The position numbers and the translations under genes were made by a program. Under the pieces are notes generated by a model. It was not told the DNA's origin and searched no databases. It was given only the letters and a program-made list of their open reading frames with translations. Shown piece after piece: positions 27,607 through 40,218 of a stretch of 64,000 nt of DNA; within the stretch, counting starts at the first letter, position 1, and each line of letters starts with the position of its first letter. The stretch comes from Gordius sp. MW1 (lineage: Eukaryota; Nematomorpha; Gordioida; Gordea; Gordiidae). The stretch spans positions 22,838,001-22,902,000 of the forward strand of contig OZ038530.1 of assembly GCA_964036665.1 (NCBI GenBank), written 5' to 3'.

Positions 27607-28372
27607 TGAAAGCTTAAACTAGTCAACCCCTGCTAGCTGCGTCACTTATTTAAACATTGCCAGCTTAAGATTTTATTTATATTTTTTGTTTATTGTAATT
27701 ATCATACCTACATGCTTTTAAATCTTTACCATACCATTTAAAACTAACAAATAAATGTAATCCAATCGCTTTCGTTTTTCGCTCGATTGACTATGTGTCA
27801 ACATGTTTTGATTCCATTTAATTAGTGGCAAATATATGAAACTGATATACATATGAATCATATATGGAGCTTATAGAGAATTAATTCCAATTTAGGTAAT
27901 ATGTAATCCTCTTAAAAAAACTTTGTACATTGGTATGCAATTTATAGTTCTAATATTAAATATGTTTTGGCATTAAAGGGATATTATTCATTATTATGTG
28001 CTTATATAATTCATTTATATTAAATATTCCAACAATGTTTTTCTAAAGGTGTTTTAATTTGTTTAGGTTGCTTGTTTGTTGAATGTTATATCACTTTACT
28101 TATAGATGTTCTTCATCAGATTTTATGTTCTCTTTATATTTAAGCATTCAGCCATTTAATAACATATAATGTTTCATATGATTTGTTTTCCATTATAAAA
28201 AATAACCAATTTCAATTATTAAAAAATTCAAGAATGATACAATAAGAACATGCTAATTTAATTTATTTTGATTAATGTTTTCCTACATTTTAAATATGCC
28301 AAACTTCTAATTTTTTATTATACTTCATAACCTTTTTTTACAAATCTGCTTATTAGATAAAAGTCAGACAAA
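27607..28372. other. UPF2 upstream region
   Basis: Very AT-rich and without recognisable repeats. It presumably holds the UPF2 promoter and 5' UTR. No motif could be assigned. Confidence 0.35.
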
Positions 28373-31300
28373 ATGAATGGTGACAGAACTGCTGATCAAT
28401 CTATCATTGCTGATTATTTGCAAGATTTAAGTGGGAGGATTGAGTCGAGAAAGCTAATACAAGGCAACAATATAGCCGCTTGCTCCCGGGATTCTTATGC
28501 TGACGAAGCTGCGAGCGTCGCGCGCTTGGACACGAGCGTCAAGCGTAACACTGCTTTTGTGAAGCGCCTTCGCAATTTAACGGAAACTCAGCGTGACGCT
28601 CTACTCAAGGACGCGGCAGCGCTAAATTTAACTAAGTACGTGGAAGAAGCGGCAGCCGCCTTATTTGAAGCGCGTCTAAAGATGGCGGACGTAGGCGCAG
28701 CCGTAGCACTAGCTTGTTTCTTTCACCGACGATACCCAACTTTTTCTGCCGCGCTCTACACGCATTTGCGTAAAGCTTTGAGCGTCAAAGATGATGATTT
28801 AAGCAAGCTTAGAGTAGATCTTAGGCTCGGGGCTGAGCTAGTGGCCAGCCATATTTTTAGTCGAGAAGATCGGCAGAGTAAAGGATTCGAGTGCATTTAC
28901 GCCGCGCTAAAGCGTATGGTTGACTCCGATGCTAGGGCAGAAGTCGGGAGCGGAGGGACGAGCGTTAAACCCTTCCTACACTTGGCCATATTAACCAGTT
29001 TCACCAAATACTTTGCCGAAGAATACATGGATATCTACGCTTACGTTCAGCCTACGCCCGCGTTCACAACTTTTACCCCCGCCGAGAGAATGTCTATGAA
29101 AGCGCTTATCCTCGAAACTTATTACAGAGGCGCGCTCCTACCCTACTTCAAAGAGCGTTTTAAGGAGTTAGCCGCTCTGGATCGCGCAAATCGCGCCACT
29201 TTTAGAGCCAAGGGCGAATTGCACCCCGAGCGCAAAGAGAAATTTCAGAGCGCCAACGCCGCGTTTCAAAAACTTTCGAGCGTCGTCAAAAATTTGGCTG
29301 CGGCGTTGCGCGAACCCGTCCCCGACTACGCTCTACCACCCCCCGACTCGAGTATTGAGGATGACGCCGCGTTTTTTCAAAACTTTCCCGAGCTTGGAGA
29401 CCCTAAAAGCTTTGATGCTAACGCCCAAGGCGCTGCTAACGCGCTTGAAGAAAGCGACGCTAGCGGCGCCGGGCGCGACAAATACATTTGGTGGGACGAC
29501 GAAGATACGGCTAATTTTTACCGCAACCTCCCAGACCTTAGGACTTTTGTGCCCGGGATTCTGTTTAAGGAAAGCGCTAGTGCTGCCTTAGCTCCTACTA
29601 CATCAGGGCCCGAACGCTGTGATAACGTCAACGAAGGAGCGTCAGTTACGGCATCTGGCGATGCAAAGACTAGCGTAGGCCTCGTTACGCGCTCGGTCGA
29701 AGGCGCGGAGCTTAACCTCTCGACCACCACCGTAATACCAGAGGGCGAAAAAACGCTCGAAGATTTTTTAGCGATTTCGGGTGGAGCTCCTCCCCCAGCG
29801 TCAGACGCTTCAAAAATCCTAAACGTCGCTCCAACCGCAGCTGATACCGCTAGCACCGTCTCATCGTCGGACGATTTGCCGCTCTCCCTCAAAGACATCG
29901 ACGACGACACTTTATCATCCATCTCCAATTTTGGCTTGGACTCCGACATGGAAACGCTCGAACTCGAAGTTGACGCTACTGCCACGACGCTTAACGCTCA
30001 CGGCCTAGGCCAAAGTGGTAAACGGCCCGCGAAATCCGATTCGAAGAGCGTCAAGAGCGGCAAAAAAAGAGGAGTCAAAAACGGAGCAGCCGCAACCCCT
30101 TCGAACAACACCATTACCCTTTCCTCCACCACCGGCAATAATTTGATGAAAATCAAGATGGACGCATTCCTGACCGCCCTTCCCACCAAAATTAATCGCG
30201 ATCTCATCGACGAAAGCGCCACCACCTTCGTCATGGACCTCAATACCAAAATTAATCGTAAACGCTTGGTACTAGCGCTCCTCTCGGTTCCGCGCTCCCG
30301 AACCGACCTACTCCCATTTTACGCTCGTCTCGTGGCCGCCCTCAACCCTTGCATGCCCGAAGTGGGTCGAGAGTTGGGTCGACGCCTCTACTCCAGCTTC
30401 CGTTACCAGCTCCGCAAGAAGGATCAAGTCAACTTGGAGTCCAAGCTTAAAATTGTGCGCTTCATAGCGGAACTCGTAAAATTCGGTTTATTCGCGCCGC
30501 TCGACGCTTGTTACGCCGCCTACCTCCTCATCTCCGATCTCAAGCATCACAACGTGGAAATGGTAGCGGCGCTGTTGGAGGGCTGCGGCCGCTACCTCGT
30601 CAATCGGGCCGAGACCAGGCAGCGGGCCAAGTTTTTGCTGGAATCTTTGCAGCGTAAAAAAGCCGCTCTGGCGCTCGACCCGCGATACGTGACGCTCATC
30701 GAAAACGCTTACTACTACTGCCTCCCCGACATTTCCACCTCAGCCGGCTCGAGCGGTGCCGACGCTCCCCTCTCGGACGCAGCTCTCGAAGCTACGCTCA
30801 CGCCCGAGCGTCGTTACGCGCGTCACTTATTGTACCACGAACTTAACGCTGCGACTTCAGCGTCAGCGACGCTTGTTGATCGGCTGGTCAAAACGGCCCG
30901 ACGTTTCCCGTGGGATGACACGAACTCCGAACAAGAGCTGCCGTTCGACGAGTTTTTCGTGGACACCGCGCTAGCACTCTCACGCTTTAGGTAGCTGTGA
31001 CGACGCTCGTACTTTTTTGCGCTTACTTTTACCTTTAAATTATATTTTATAATTGATTGGCTAGTCAAGAGTTTAACAAAGTAATGTTAAAGCAAGTTTG
31101 CGCATTGGATTGAACACGGTTTCGTGCGGTCTATGTGAAATTTTTGTTTTTCCATGAAAGTCAAAATTGTCATAATTGATATATCTTGAATGATGCTGAA
31201 GCTCTTAGCCGTGAATAGCTTTAATAAAAGCTTTGGGGCACTTTTTAGAAAAAACCAAATCCATATATTTCTCTGTGTTTTGATAAGGATTTTTGCATTG

Positions 31301-34300
31301 ACACCCCGTCCCCCTTCCCCTACGTGCTTGTTATGCCTTAACATATTTATACTTAAGATTTAAAGCAGATTTGCATCTTAATGCTTATAATGATCGTACC
31401 ACTTTAGGATAAAACTCAATATATATATAAGCTTCAGATTTAGTTTAAGTTCATCTATAAGCTGAAAACTCTTTTGTATATTTCTTAACACAATAAACGG
31501 GATTGTAGTTAAAAAGCAATAAAGCCGATTTTATTATAAATTAAATCCATTTTACAAATGCCAGATACGACGCTCTGCCTGCGCTAGCGCGCCTCCTTTC
31601 GACACTCGACGTATATCACGGGAGCGTGGGCGTTTTAGTAGTGGATACCTTGCTTGAGCGTTTGCGCTTAGGCGTCGAAACGGCTCACGAACCGAGTCAA
31701 GCGTCAGTGGCGGCGGCTAAATTGCTTGGCGAAGCCTATAATTACAGACTCGTCGATTCGAGCGTCATTTTTAGAGCGCTCTACTCAATTTTAGGAGCGT
31801 CAACGCTGACTTCCAACCACCTCGATGGGGTCTGGAATGACCCCACGGACCCGGCCCACAACACTTTTCGACTGACGCTCGCGCTCACGCTACTCGAATC
31901 CTGTGGCGTTTACTTCGATCGAGGCACTTCGAAAAAACGCTTGGATTGTTTCATCCTCTTTTTGCAGGTACGCCTAAAACTTTTTTTGGCCTCGGCTTTT
32001 TTTATAACTTCGACCAAATTTTTAGGGTCGTTTTTTAATGTTGAGACCGCAAAAGTAATGAATTTAGCTCTAAACGACTGTGAGGATTGTGAAAAGTTCG
32101 GTTTTTAAAACTAAACAACGCATTTGAAAACAATCTTTTTTTTAAGAGATAATTATTATATTATTGTGTAAGTATTTTTTATCAATGTATATTTTGTGTT
32201 TTAGAATTATTACCTTACCAAAAAGGGGTGGGAAGGCTGGGATGAAAGTAATATTCCCTTCCCTGTCGATGTCACAAATCATTTTCGCGACGTTATGGAT
32301 CTTCTCAAGCCCAAAATGAAGTTATTTGAAAGGTTTACCAAAAATTTCAAATATATTTTGTCGATTATTATGAAAACTTTTAGTGGTTTATTTTGTAATT
32401 AAGGCTTAATTTTAAGAACTTTGATTACTTTAAAGATATTATTCGCGATGAAATCTAATTTTTTCTGTGAACTTAATTTTTTTAGTAAGATTAGGCTATT
32501 AATTTAAAATAATTATGTTTTTGGAATTTCCAAAGCAGTAGATATTTTGTTTGCAATTACATTACATAAACAATGAAATCACCCCTCCCTCTTTCTAAAA
32601 ACGATATCTTTTTATATGAAAAAATATAGAGAAAGAAACTTAATGTTAAATAGTACCAATTAATGATATGTATATTTATAAATATTAATTAACGAAAAAC
32701 CTTATTTCTATTAGGAGTAATATCATTCATCAAGAATCTTAGTATCATAGTTAGTGTAAGGGCAAAACAATTTACCTAATTTAGTTTAAAATTATTCAAG
32801 CCCAAGTTAATATTCACTTTCAACATAAATTCGTAGATGAAGTATCATTTATATTTAAGTCATGAAGAACTTGTAGAACTGCTAATTCTCTGCTATTTTG
32901 ACGTGGTTCAGAATGATTAAAAACCATTGCCCTAGCTATTTATATATAGTTTACTTTAGTTTTGAATGTATTAATCATAGTTTGGAAGAATCGCGGGCTG
33001 CCATTAAGAGCTTACAGGAGGAATATATGGAACAGGTCAATGCCCAAATCAAGGAATTATTATCCAATGTCGATGAATTCTCTACCAACAACCATGTAAT
33101 TAATATTTAATTTAATATGTTTTTCATGTATTTTTACTTGAAGATTTGTATATAAACTTTTTCAAATGAAAATATGAAATTTAACTAGGTGGGACAAGAA
33201 AATAACGGAGCAGACGATTTTTGTCAACGTTTTTCTAGCCTCCATCCCATAGATGAAGAAACTACGAGTGGCGAAGAAAATTTGACCCAAGATGGTTTTT
33301 ATTTAGATTTGATCTTGATATTTGGCGTTTTTCATTTCTATTTTGTACGAATAAGTCAATTTTATTGTAATTTTTATATTTTATGAAATAGGAAACAAAG
33401 ATCTGAGAAACAACTATGACAAGCAAGATTCTATGGTTATCAATAATGAAGTAAATCTTCTAACTATTATAACGTGTAATTTGCTGTATTAATTTTTAAT
33501 TGCTATGCAATTTATGGTTATATATACTTTTGATTTATTCTTTTTTTTAAGTTTGTTAATCAACACTTGCGTTAGGCAGTCGATAAAATTACGATTTTAA
33601 TCGATAAGAGTTATAAATGTATATGGATTTTGAATAGACTTACATTAATGCGACAAAAACTTTAAATGAAAAACATAAACTTGCCCAAAATTCATCGTGT
33701 AAAATAACTTGCCTACTTATTTTTTAAAGTTGAACATACGTTCATCATTTATTTGGACGATTGCATGATAATTTCACCATTAAGTAAACGCAACTATAAA
33801 CATAAAATTAAACTCGTAGGCTGTTTTACAAATATTTTTTTTCTCTGCTCTACAGCTACGAGAACTCGAGGAATTTAATGCAGAGACATTAAATGAAAGC
33901 AATGAAAATTCTTGTTCTGGCCTCGCGTCAAGGAGTAAAGCAACACCCTGCCTCGAAGATGACGAGTTTTTGGCCTCCTTCGATAATATTGTCACCGAGT
34001 CGCTCCTGGTAAAACATTGCATTGTTTTTTTTTTCAAAAAAAAATAAACATAAAAATGGAGAGGTTTTTCAATTGAATTTGCCTATATCTCTTTCGTATC
34101 ACGTTGAAAAAACGTGCGATTAATTGACACTGTTTTTAGTTTGAGTCGTATAGTACTTTTTAAACTTTTGCTCGATCAAATCGTAGCTAGTAACTGAAAA
34201 ATATGACGCGACCTTTCTAAGGGCTTGTCTCAATATCGCATTCAGATTCAAATCGCGCAAATTTATCTTTGTCTGAATATCCGATTCAATTTAATGGGTC

Positions 34301-36100
34301 AAACTCCGTTGTAATTATTAATATTTTGTTTTTTGATAATTAAAACGTTTTTTTAGATAAAATCCAAATTTTGCTGATACCTAAAAATTTAAAAACATGC
34401 AACGTTTAAGCCTACGAAAAATTTTGCATCTTTCAAAATCGATGTTATGTTATGCGTAAAATGTAAATCTGATTCAAAGTTAAGACGCGGCTACGTTATA
34501 ACGCGTACGACGATGTTTGCTACGCAGCAAAATCCGATAAGACAAGCCCTAAGGTCGACTAATAAAAACGAACCCCATAACTTTAGTCCGTTTACGTTTA
34601 TTACGCCTCAGCCCTTTTGGCTCAAAGAACACACATTACTTTTTGAAACAATTTCGCCATCTTTATCAGCAAAGGGCCCAAGAAAATGTGAAGGTCCAAA
34701 ATTTGGACATAACCCTGCCGGCCATAGTTAAAGACAAGACGGAAAAATTGGCCGCATCTAGCGCCGCCGAGGCCTATCCCAGCCTTAGTCACGTGCCAAA
34801 CTCTGTAACCGGCGATGGGGCACGACCTAGCAGCACTATGGATTTCGTTTTGGTCTGCAAGAAGGGAAACAGACCCCAGTACAAAGACGTTCAAATTCCT
34901 TACGACTCCAAACTCGCTCTCAGGATTATGCATATGGAAGAAGTGACCTTTTTTTCTCATTTCTTGTTTTCATAAATTTTAAATCGTGGGCGTAGCCAGG
35001 TGGTGGCAGGGAAGGGCGGCTGCTCCCCCCCCCCCCCTAAACCAAAATATCTTAGAAGTTTTATTAAATTATGGTCTAAAATTTGAAGATTTCTATTTTG
35101 CCCCCCCCCCCTCTAATTCCAGCCCTGACTACGCCCATGATAATTTGTGTTATTAATCTCGATTTTTGTTAGGCGGAAAAGAAGGAGAAGGAGCAAATGA
35201 AAAAGTTGACGTTAAAAATAACGAAAATCCAGGAGGAAGAGGATTATAAAGGTTTGTGTCGATAGCTTCTTTGGTTCAACTAAGACATTTGGTTAGAGGT
35301 CTGCACGGGTGACCCAAAACCCGACCGTGGGGTTCGGGTTGTAAAAAATGACTTTGAAGACTTCTACATTTTCCTAAAGTTTGGAAAGGATTTGCCGAGG
35401 GGCTTAATGATGAATTTGGAAATATATTCCTATTTCGATTAGCTTTACTCTCTTTGCTTCTCTCTGGTTATGGCCACGTTTTGTAATGTTTAATTAGAAA
35501 TTCATCAAATACATAAATTGTTCGTTTCTTCGTATACTTTAGCCTCAAGGATGTTGTATAAGACGTCTTAAAAAATGGTTAATTTCGAAATTAGGAAAAA
35601 ATAAACTTAGTTTCACGATTGTGTTATTCAAACTGGAACCATTAAAACCCACCAATAGTCAATTTTTCGGTCGTACTTTACTATTAATAATAGTTGTTTA
35701 GAAACGGGTGGGTTTTGTTTGGTCGACCTTTGGGTTTTAGTCGACTAAACTTAACAGACCAAAGCTCAGTACAGATTCGAAAAGGACCAAATCTGAAGGT
35801 GTAAACACTTTTTTGGTTTGTTTATGTTTATTCAATTGAAGCCACAGGTCGACCAAACAAAACCCAGCCGTTTTTACAGCACTCCGCCACTTCAACAACT
35901 TCAAGTCGCTGTTCGAGGGTTAATACATTGTTGTTGTTATTTATTTTATAGCGGAATTGATTGCTTTGCAACAAAAACAGCTTAAATTGCAGGACGAGAT
36001 GAGGCAAAATTTATACAGAGCAAACGTGGCCCCGACGGGCATCGTGGAAACGCATTACCACAATCAACACCACCATCATCACCATGGCTCCAAATATTGA
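28373..36100 (+). CDS. UPF2: UPF2, nonsense-mediated mRNA decay factor
   Basis: UPF2 bridges UPF1 and UPF3 on mRNAs carrying premature stops; it acts in the cytoplasm. Ten exons in phase (28373-30990, 31565-31967, 32205-32332, 32981-33095, 33189-33294, 33392-33450, 33856-34008, 34670-34942, 35173-35251, 35952-36100) give 1360 aa, slightly longer than human UPF2. MIF4G-1 lies near residues 55-300 (ALNLTKYVEEAAAALFEARL), MIF4G-2 near 595-790 (MDAFLTALPTKINRDLID), and MIF4G-3 near 810-1035 (LLESCGVYFDRGTSKKRLDC). An acidic linker is followed by the UPF1-binding tail (EEDYKAELIALQQKQLKLQ, DEMRQNLYR) and a His-rich C-terminus. Exons 1-2 are strikingly richer in GC than everything around them. Introns 8 and 9 hold MITEs. 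Confidence 0.93.
34986..35138. mobile_element. MITE, GGGCGTAG family, in UPF2 intron 8
   Basis: Ends TGGGCGTAGCCAGG and CCCTGACTACGCCCATG are inverted. Two poly-C blocks lie inside. Related copies lie at 50210-50326 and 50506-50665, where 8-bp target duplications show hAT-type mobility. Confidence 0.75.
35691..35884. mobile_element. hAT-like MITE, family A, in UPF2 intron 9
   Basis: Left GGGTGGGTTTTGTTTGGTCG and right CGACCAAACAAAACCCAGCC are inverted, with the outer TTTTTACAGCACT end. The copy is complete but diverged. Confidence 0.75.
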
Positions 36101-37074
36101 ACTGGTCCAAACGCTTTGTGAAGCCATTAATGGGTAATTGGTAATTAAAAGTTTTTTGAAATGATAAATATTCATTAAACCATTGATATTTAAGAAGTTT
36201 TATAACATTAGGTTAATCTTTGTAATCATATAAATTGTTAAGCAAGTGAAATACGTCCTGATGCGTCTTCTCTAGTGTTGTTATATATAGCGCGTTATTT
36301 AAGAATTGCGCTGTTAAAAGGAGTAAATAGACCTAGTACCATCACCATTATAAGAGTCTATCGTGAGATGCGCTTCCCTAGTGTAAGGCCGTTTTTTACT
36401 CATCCTCTCCCCTAAGGTCCATAATCTTGGATAAAATTACTATGCCTTATTTTCTAGCCTTGTGAAGCTATGGTTATTTATACATGATTGCAGAGCACAG
36501 CACACAGCGTGTTGTTGGCAATAATAATTAGCTAACAGCCCCTAAGCATATATCTAATGGCACATCCGAGTCTCTATGACAAATGTATATACAAGTAGTA
36601 GGTTTGCAACACACCCATTGAAGGTCTTTAAAAGAAGAGGAGACTTTCAATGTGGGTGTGGCTATTTTATGCACACCTTAATATAACTCTAACAGACCCC
36701 TCGGCGCGCCCAATACATCACTCGTCTTGTCCTGTATTTCATAATATTTTATGTTTGATTGCATTAGGGTATAGAGAGATTATCTTTAAGCTTTCTAAAT
36801 GGGTTGTTGTTGTTGGAAGAATGGGGTGGCACCACTAGGAGTAGCCAGCCAGAACACAATGGCCATCTTTTGATTACCAATATTCAATGATTTCCTCATA
36901 ATTTATTTTTTTGGCTATTGTAATTAATTTTCATTATACGTGGCTTAGTAAATGTAATTTTTGTTTTTACAATGTAAATTTTGTCTCATCAATTAAATAT
37001 ATTAGATATATACACATACAAATATATGAAATAAATAAAATTGAAAGATTGATTAGTGATTCTTTGATTAAAAG
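36101..37074. other. intergenic between UPF2 and centrin (convergent ends)
   Basis: No gene seen. A hairpin at about 36612-36662 pairs CACACCCATTGAAGGTCT with AGACTTTCAATGTGGGTGTG and may be a remnant of a tiny TIR element. Confidence 0.45.
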
Positions 37075-37973
37075 TTAGTAGAGGCCCGTTTTTTTCATTA
37101 TTTTAACAAACTCTTCTTCATCAACTTTGCCATCATTGTTTTTATCAGCTTCAGCTATCATTTCCTAAAATAAAATGTCTGATTAAATTCCTTATATTTA
37201 AATGTTTTAATTAACACTTTGAATCAAAAGATTATTTAAATGAATGTTTGATTATTTTATTATGTAAAAAACTTAAAATATAAAAATGTATGGCATCATG
37301 TAAATAATATTTGTACATATAAGAGCAGAAAAAATTAGTCATAAATCCAATAAATTGAAGAAAACTTTACTTGTAAATAATGTTCTTCAATATCTTCCCC
37401 CAATTCTTTAGCAACCCTTCGGAGATCTATTATTGTTATGCTTCCTTTGTTATCCATGTCAAATAATTTAAAGGCATTGGCTATTTCTGTTTGGGAATCT
37501 TTCTCTCCATATTTTGTCGCAATTAATTTCATAAATGCATCATATTTTATTACACCTTGAAAATTATATTAGAACAACATTTGAATTTCCTGCATAAGTG
37601 ATGTATTATTATTAATCCTTAATTTTAATCAACATAAATTTTGTTAAAATAGTTATACATGTAGTAGTTTACTTATATAAAAAGTAAATATAAGTTGTTT
37701 TAATTTGTTTAAATTAAAAATTACGACTTATGTTATTACCAGACTTAGATTTATCATATTTTGCTATGAGGCTTTTTATTTCTTCAGCTTTTGGCTCAAA
37801 CCCTAATGTTCTTAATATAAACTTAATTAATTTAATATCATTTGAAATCAAATTACTTTCAAATCTTTCGCTTTTATTTCCTTGGATTTATCTAGATCAA
37901 ATGAATCAAATGCTGCTTTTATTTCTTTTAAATCATCCTCTGAAAAATTATAAGCAGATTTATTTGTTTTCAT
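37075..37973 (-). CDS. centrin-like EF-hand protein
   Basis: Centrins are small calcium-binding proteins of centrioles, basal bodies and nuclear pores. Four exons (37973 start; microintron of 35 nt after residue 39; exon 3 at 37555-37371; exon 4 at 37164-37075) give 157 aa. Landmarks are LRTLGFEPKAEEIKSLIAKYD, KAFKLFD-like NAFKLFDMDNKGSI, RRVAKELGEDI, and the family-typical ending FVKIMKKTGLY. Only the fourth loop (DKNNDGKVDEEE) has a canonical calcium ligand set. Loop 1 (DLDKSKEIKAKD), loop 2 (DKSKSGVIKYDA) and loop 3 (DMDNKGSITIID) lack a glycine or the terminal Glu. The paralogue cannot be set from this. Confidence 0.88.
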
Positions 37974-38017
37974 TGTGAATGCTGTGAAGCGATCATCTGT
38001 TCTATATGCTTGTATTA

Positions 38018-38271
38018 CGGTATCGTTTCAAAATGTCACAGTCCAAAATGTAACAAAGCCACATCGTGAGATTCGCGAATCTCACGATCGTGAGATTCGC
38101 AATTACTCATTGCGCAAGCGCATAATTTCCATTGGGTAGTGTTTTAGGTCAGCGTTTTAGGTTAGGGGTTGGGTTAGGATTAGATGTACATCAAATTCCC
38201 TCCCCATTTGAGATTTAATTTTTCGTGATATTCGTGTGACATTTTGGACTGTGACATTTTGAACCCAAGAC
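38018..38271. mobile_element. MITE with telomere-like core, upstream of centrin
   Basis: Inverted ends share TCAAAATGTCACAGTCCAAA. They are flanked by a 9-bp direct repeat CTTGTATTA (38009-38017 and 38272-38280), which suggests a Mutator-like origin. The element contains a short palindrome of CGTGAGATTCGCG units and a core with GGTTAGGGGTTGGGTTAGG. It sits only 45 bp upstream of the centrin start codon, so it lies in or beside the promoter. Confidence 0.8.
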
Positions 38272-38300
38272 CTTGTATTAAACGCAATACCTGCTAAATC

Positions 38301-38489
38301 GGAGTCAAAGTGGCAGAATGGTGAAAAAGTAGCAGAAAAATATTTTTTTAGATTATCAATATATTAGAATTAAATCTCAAGTGGGGAGAGAATTTGATGT
38401 GCCCCTAACTCTAACCTAAAACCCTAACCCTCCTGACCAATCTTGATCGATCAATTTGGCTGCTTTTTTTCTGCTACTTTGACCGTGCC
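38301..38489. mobile_element. MITE with telomere-like core, GTCAAA-ended family
   Basis: Ends GGAGTCAAAGTGGCAG and CTGCTACTTTGACCGTGCC are inverted. The core has CCTAACCCTAAC-like units and the shared stretch ATCAATATATTAGAATTAAA. A second copy is nested at 40536-40763. Confidence 0.7.
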
Positions 38490-39026
38490 ATTAATATAAC
38501 GTCTTACGAAACTTGATAAAAAGATTTTAAAAAAGACATCCTTTAAGCGACACAATAAAATTATGGGGAGTTGATCACATTGCTACACATTTGTGATATA
38601 ATCCATATAATATATTTTACAGATATTATGAGTCTGTGGAATTTAAATCTATGTGATGAAATTAAACGTCAAATATGTCTAATAATTTAATTTAAATTAT
38701 ACTAACTCGTTTAATTTTGATCTGTGACCATTTAACCTTACCTCTTATAATTTTACAACGTCTCGAGAATCACATGTAAATCTTTTAGGTTTATTCAATT
38801 AGCTAGTATTCTATTATGTACATAAACTAAATAATCATGTATTAGTTACTACGTTTAATTTATGTTATAAGCCTGGTGTTAAAATTTTATTAAACTTAAG
38901 AGAAATGATAAAATTACAAAATTTTAAAGCACAATTGGGTCCAAATAAAGTTAAATCCTGCGTCCAATTAAACATTTCCTTAAGATGATAAATTATAGTT
39001 AAACTATTGAAATTTTGTTTATGTAC

Positions 39027-39133
39027 TAGTGTTGCTAATCATCAACAAACCCAAAGGTTTTTTGGTATGTTTTTCTTAAGCAGGCGACTAAAACCAAAGG
39101 TCGACCAAACAAAACCCAGCCATTATTACACTA
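39027..39133. mobile_element. hAT-like MITE, family A, just upstream of a start codon
   Basis: A 107-bp deleted copy beginning TAGTGTTG and ending in AAACAAAACCCAGCC...TTACACTA. It is flanked by a perfect 8-bp target duplication TTATGTAC (39019-39026 and 39134-39141). This is the clearest proof that family A is hAT-mobilised. The ATG of the downstream gene is at 39157. Confidence 0.85.
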
Positions 39134-39156
39134 TTATGTACTAAAATGCTTTTTAC

Positions 39157-40077
39157 ATGATTCACAAAAATCGTCTCCAAATATTTAACGCTTTTTATAG
39201 AAATATCACTTATAAACAAAAACCAAGAGAAAATTTTCACAACTTAGATGAGGTATTAAAGGAGCAAGAAGATGAAGAAAAGTAATAACCTACAAAATTT
39301 CACTTTTTATTTATTTAAGAAACTTGGTAATACAGAATAAATTAAAGAAACTATGGGATAAAAAGAAATTGTTTGGCGAACCAAAAGATCTTCCAGATTT
39401 TATATCTTATTTAGCTAAACATCAGATAAAATTTTTATACCAAATTGATCCACAAAGTTATACATTTGAATATCTGGTTAAAAACTTTCCATTATTTGGA
39501 GGTTATAATCAACTTAAAAAGCTTATAGTGTCAAAGTATCAACTAAGGTATGTATTTAAAATATTTTAATAAATATCATTGAAGGTCTTTGAGTGAAATT
39601 AAATCTCATGATAAAAATGTAGTTGAAAATTGGAAAAAGTTAATAGATGGAGAATTTGATATGTGGCCAACCTTTACTCTAAGTTCAAATCTAACTAATC
39701 CTTTACTCAAAATTCAAGCACTTAATGGGCTTAATACTTTACCATGCCCACCCTTGAGAAATATCATTAACCCACAAAAAAATTATATAGAACACTTAAG
39801 TAATCCAATAAAGTCAAATACAAGAAAGGAGCTCAAATCAACTTTGAAATTGCATAGTGATACATCCTTCTTAGCTTTGATACCCTCAGCTGAAGTACAA
39901 AGATATGTAGAAGATAAAAAACAAAAGGAATTTAGTTTTGAAATTTTTGAATTAGCTATGCAAAAGCACATAACCACTTTAACAAATCAAATTGAGAAAT
40001 TATGGATAAATGCTGCTAATAATCACTTAGAGAGTAATATAAAACTTTATAATTGTTACTTAACAACCTTGTTTTAA
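39157..40077 (+). CDS. unrecognised 281-aa protein
   Basis: Three exons in phase (39157-39281, 39320-39547, 39585-40077) separated by introns of 38 and 37 nt encode 281 aa. The N-terminus (MIHKNRLQIFNAFYRNITYK) is basic, lacks acidic residues for about 28 positions and could be a mitochondrial presequence. After it come an acidic patch (DEVLKEQEDEEK), a Lys-rich segment, and a helical C-terminal half with SFLALIPSAEVQRYVEDKK and FELAMQKHITTLTNQIEKL. There is no membrane segment. The length, clean splice sites and stop support a real gene, but I do not recognise the family. It is divergent to centrin across a MITE-filled 1.2-kb spacer. Confidence 0.72.
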
Positions 40078-40218
40078 TTTAGAGTGTATTGATTATTTGT
40101 TGTCCTAAATAGTATTATATAGGATGTTATAATATGATCCATTTTTTCTAAGAAAATTTCATTTGCATAGTTTGTGCTATCTTCTATTGAATAGTTATAT
40201 TTTTTATGACATAGATAT

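Noticed and set aside
29518-30249. Long open frames on the minus strand inside UPF2 exon 1
   Set aside because: They mirror the GC-rich coding exon on the plus strand and show no domain or splice support.
34447-34731. Open frame overlapping UPF2 intron 7
   Set aside because: The UPF2 exon is read in another frame from 34670; this one is a shadow.
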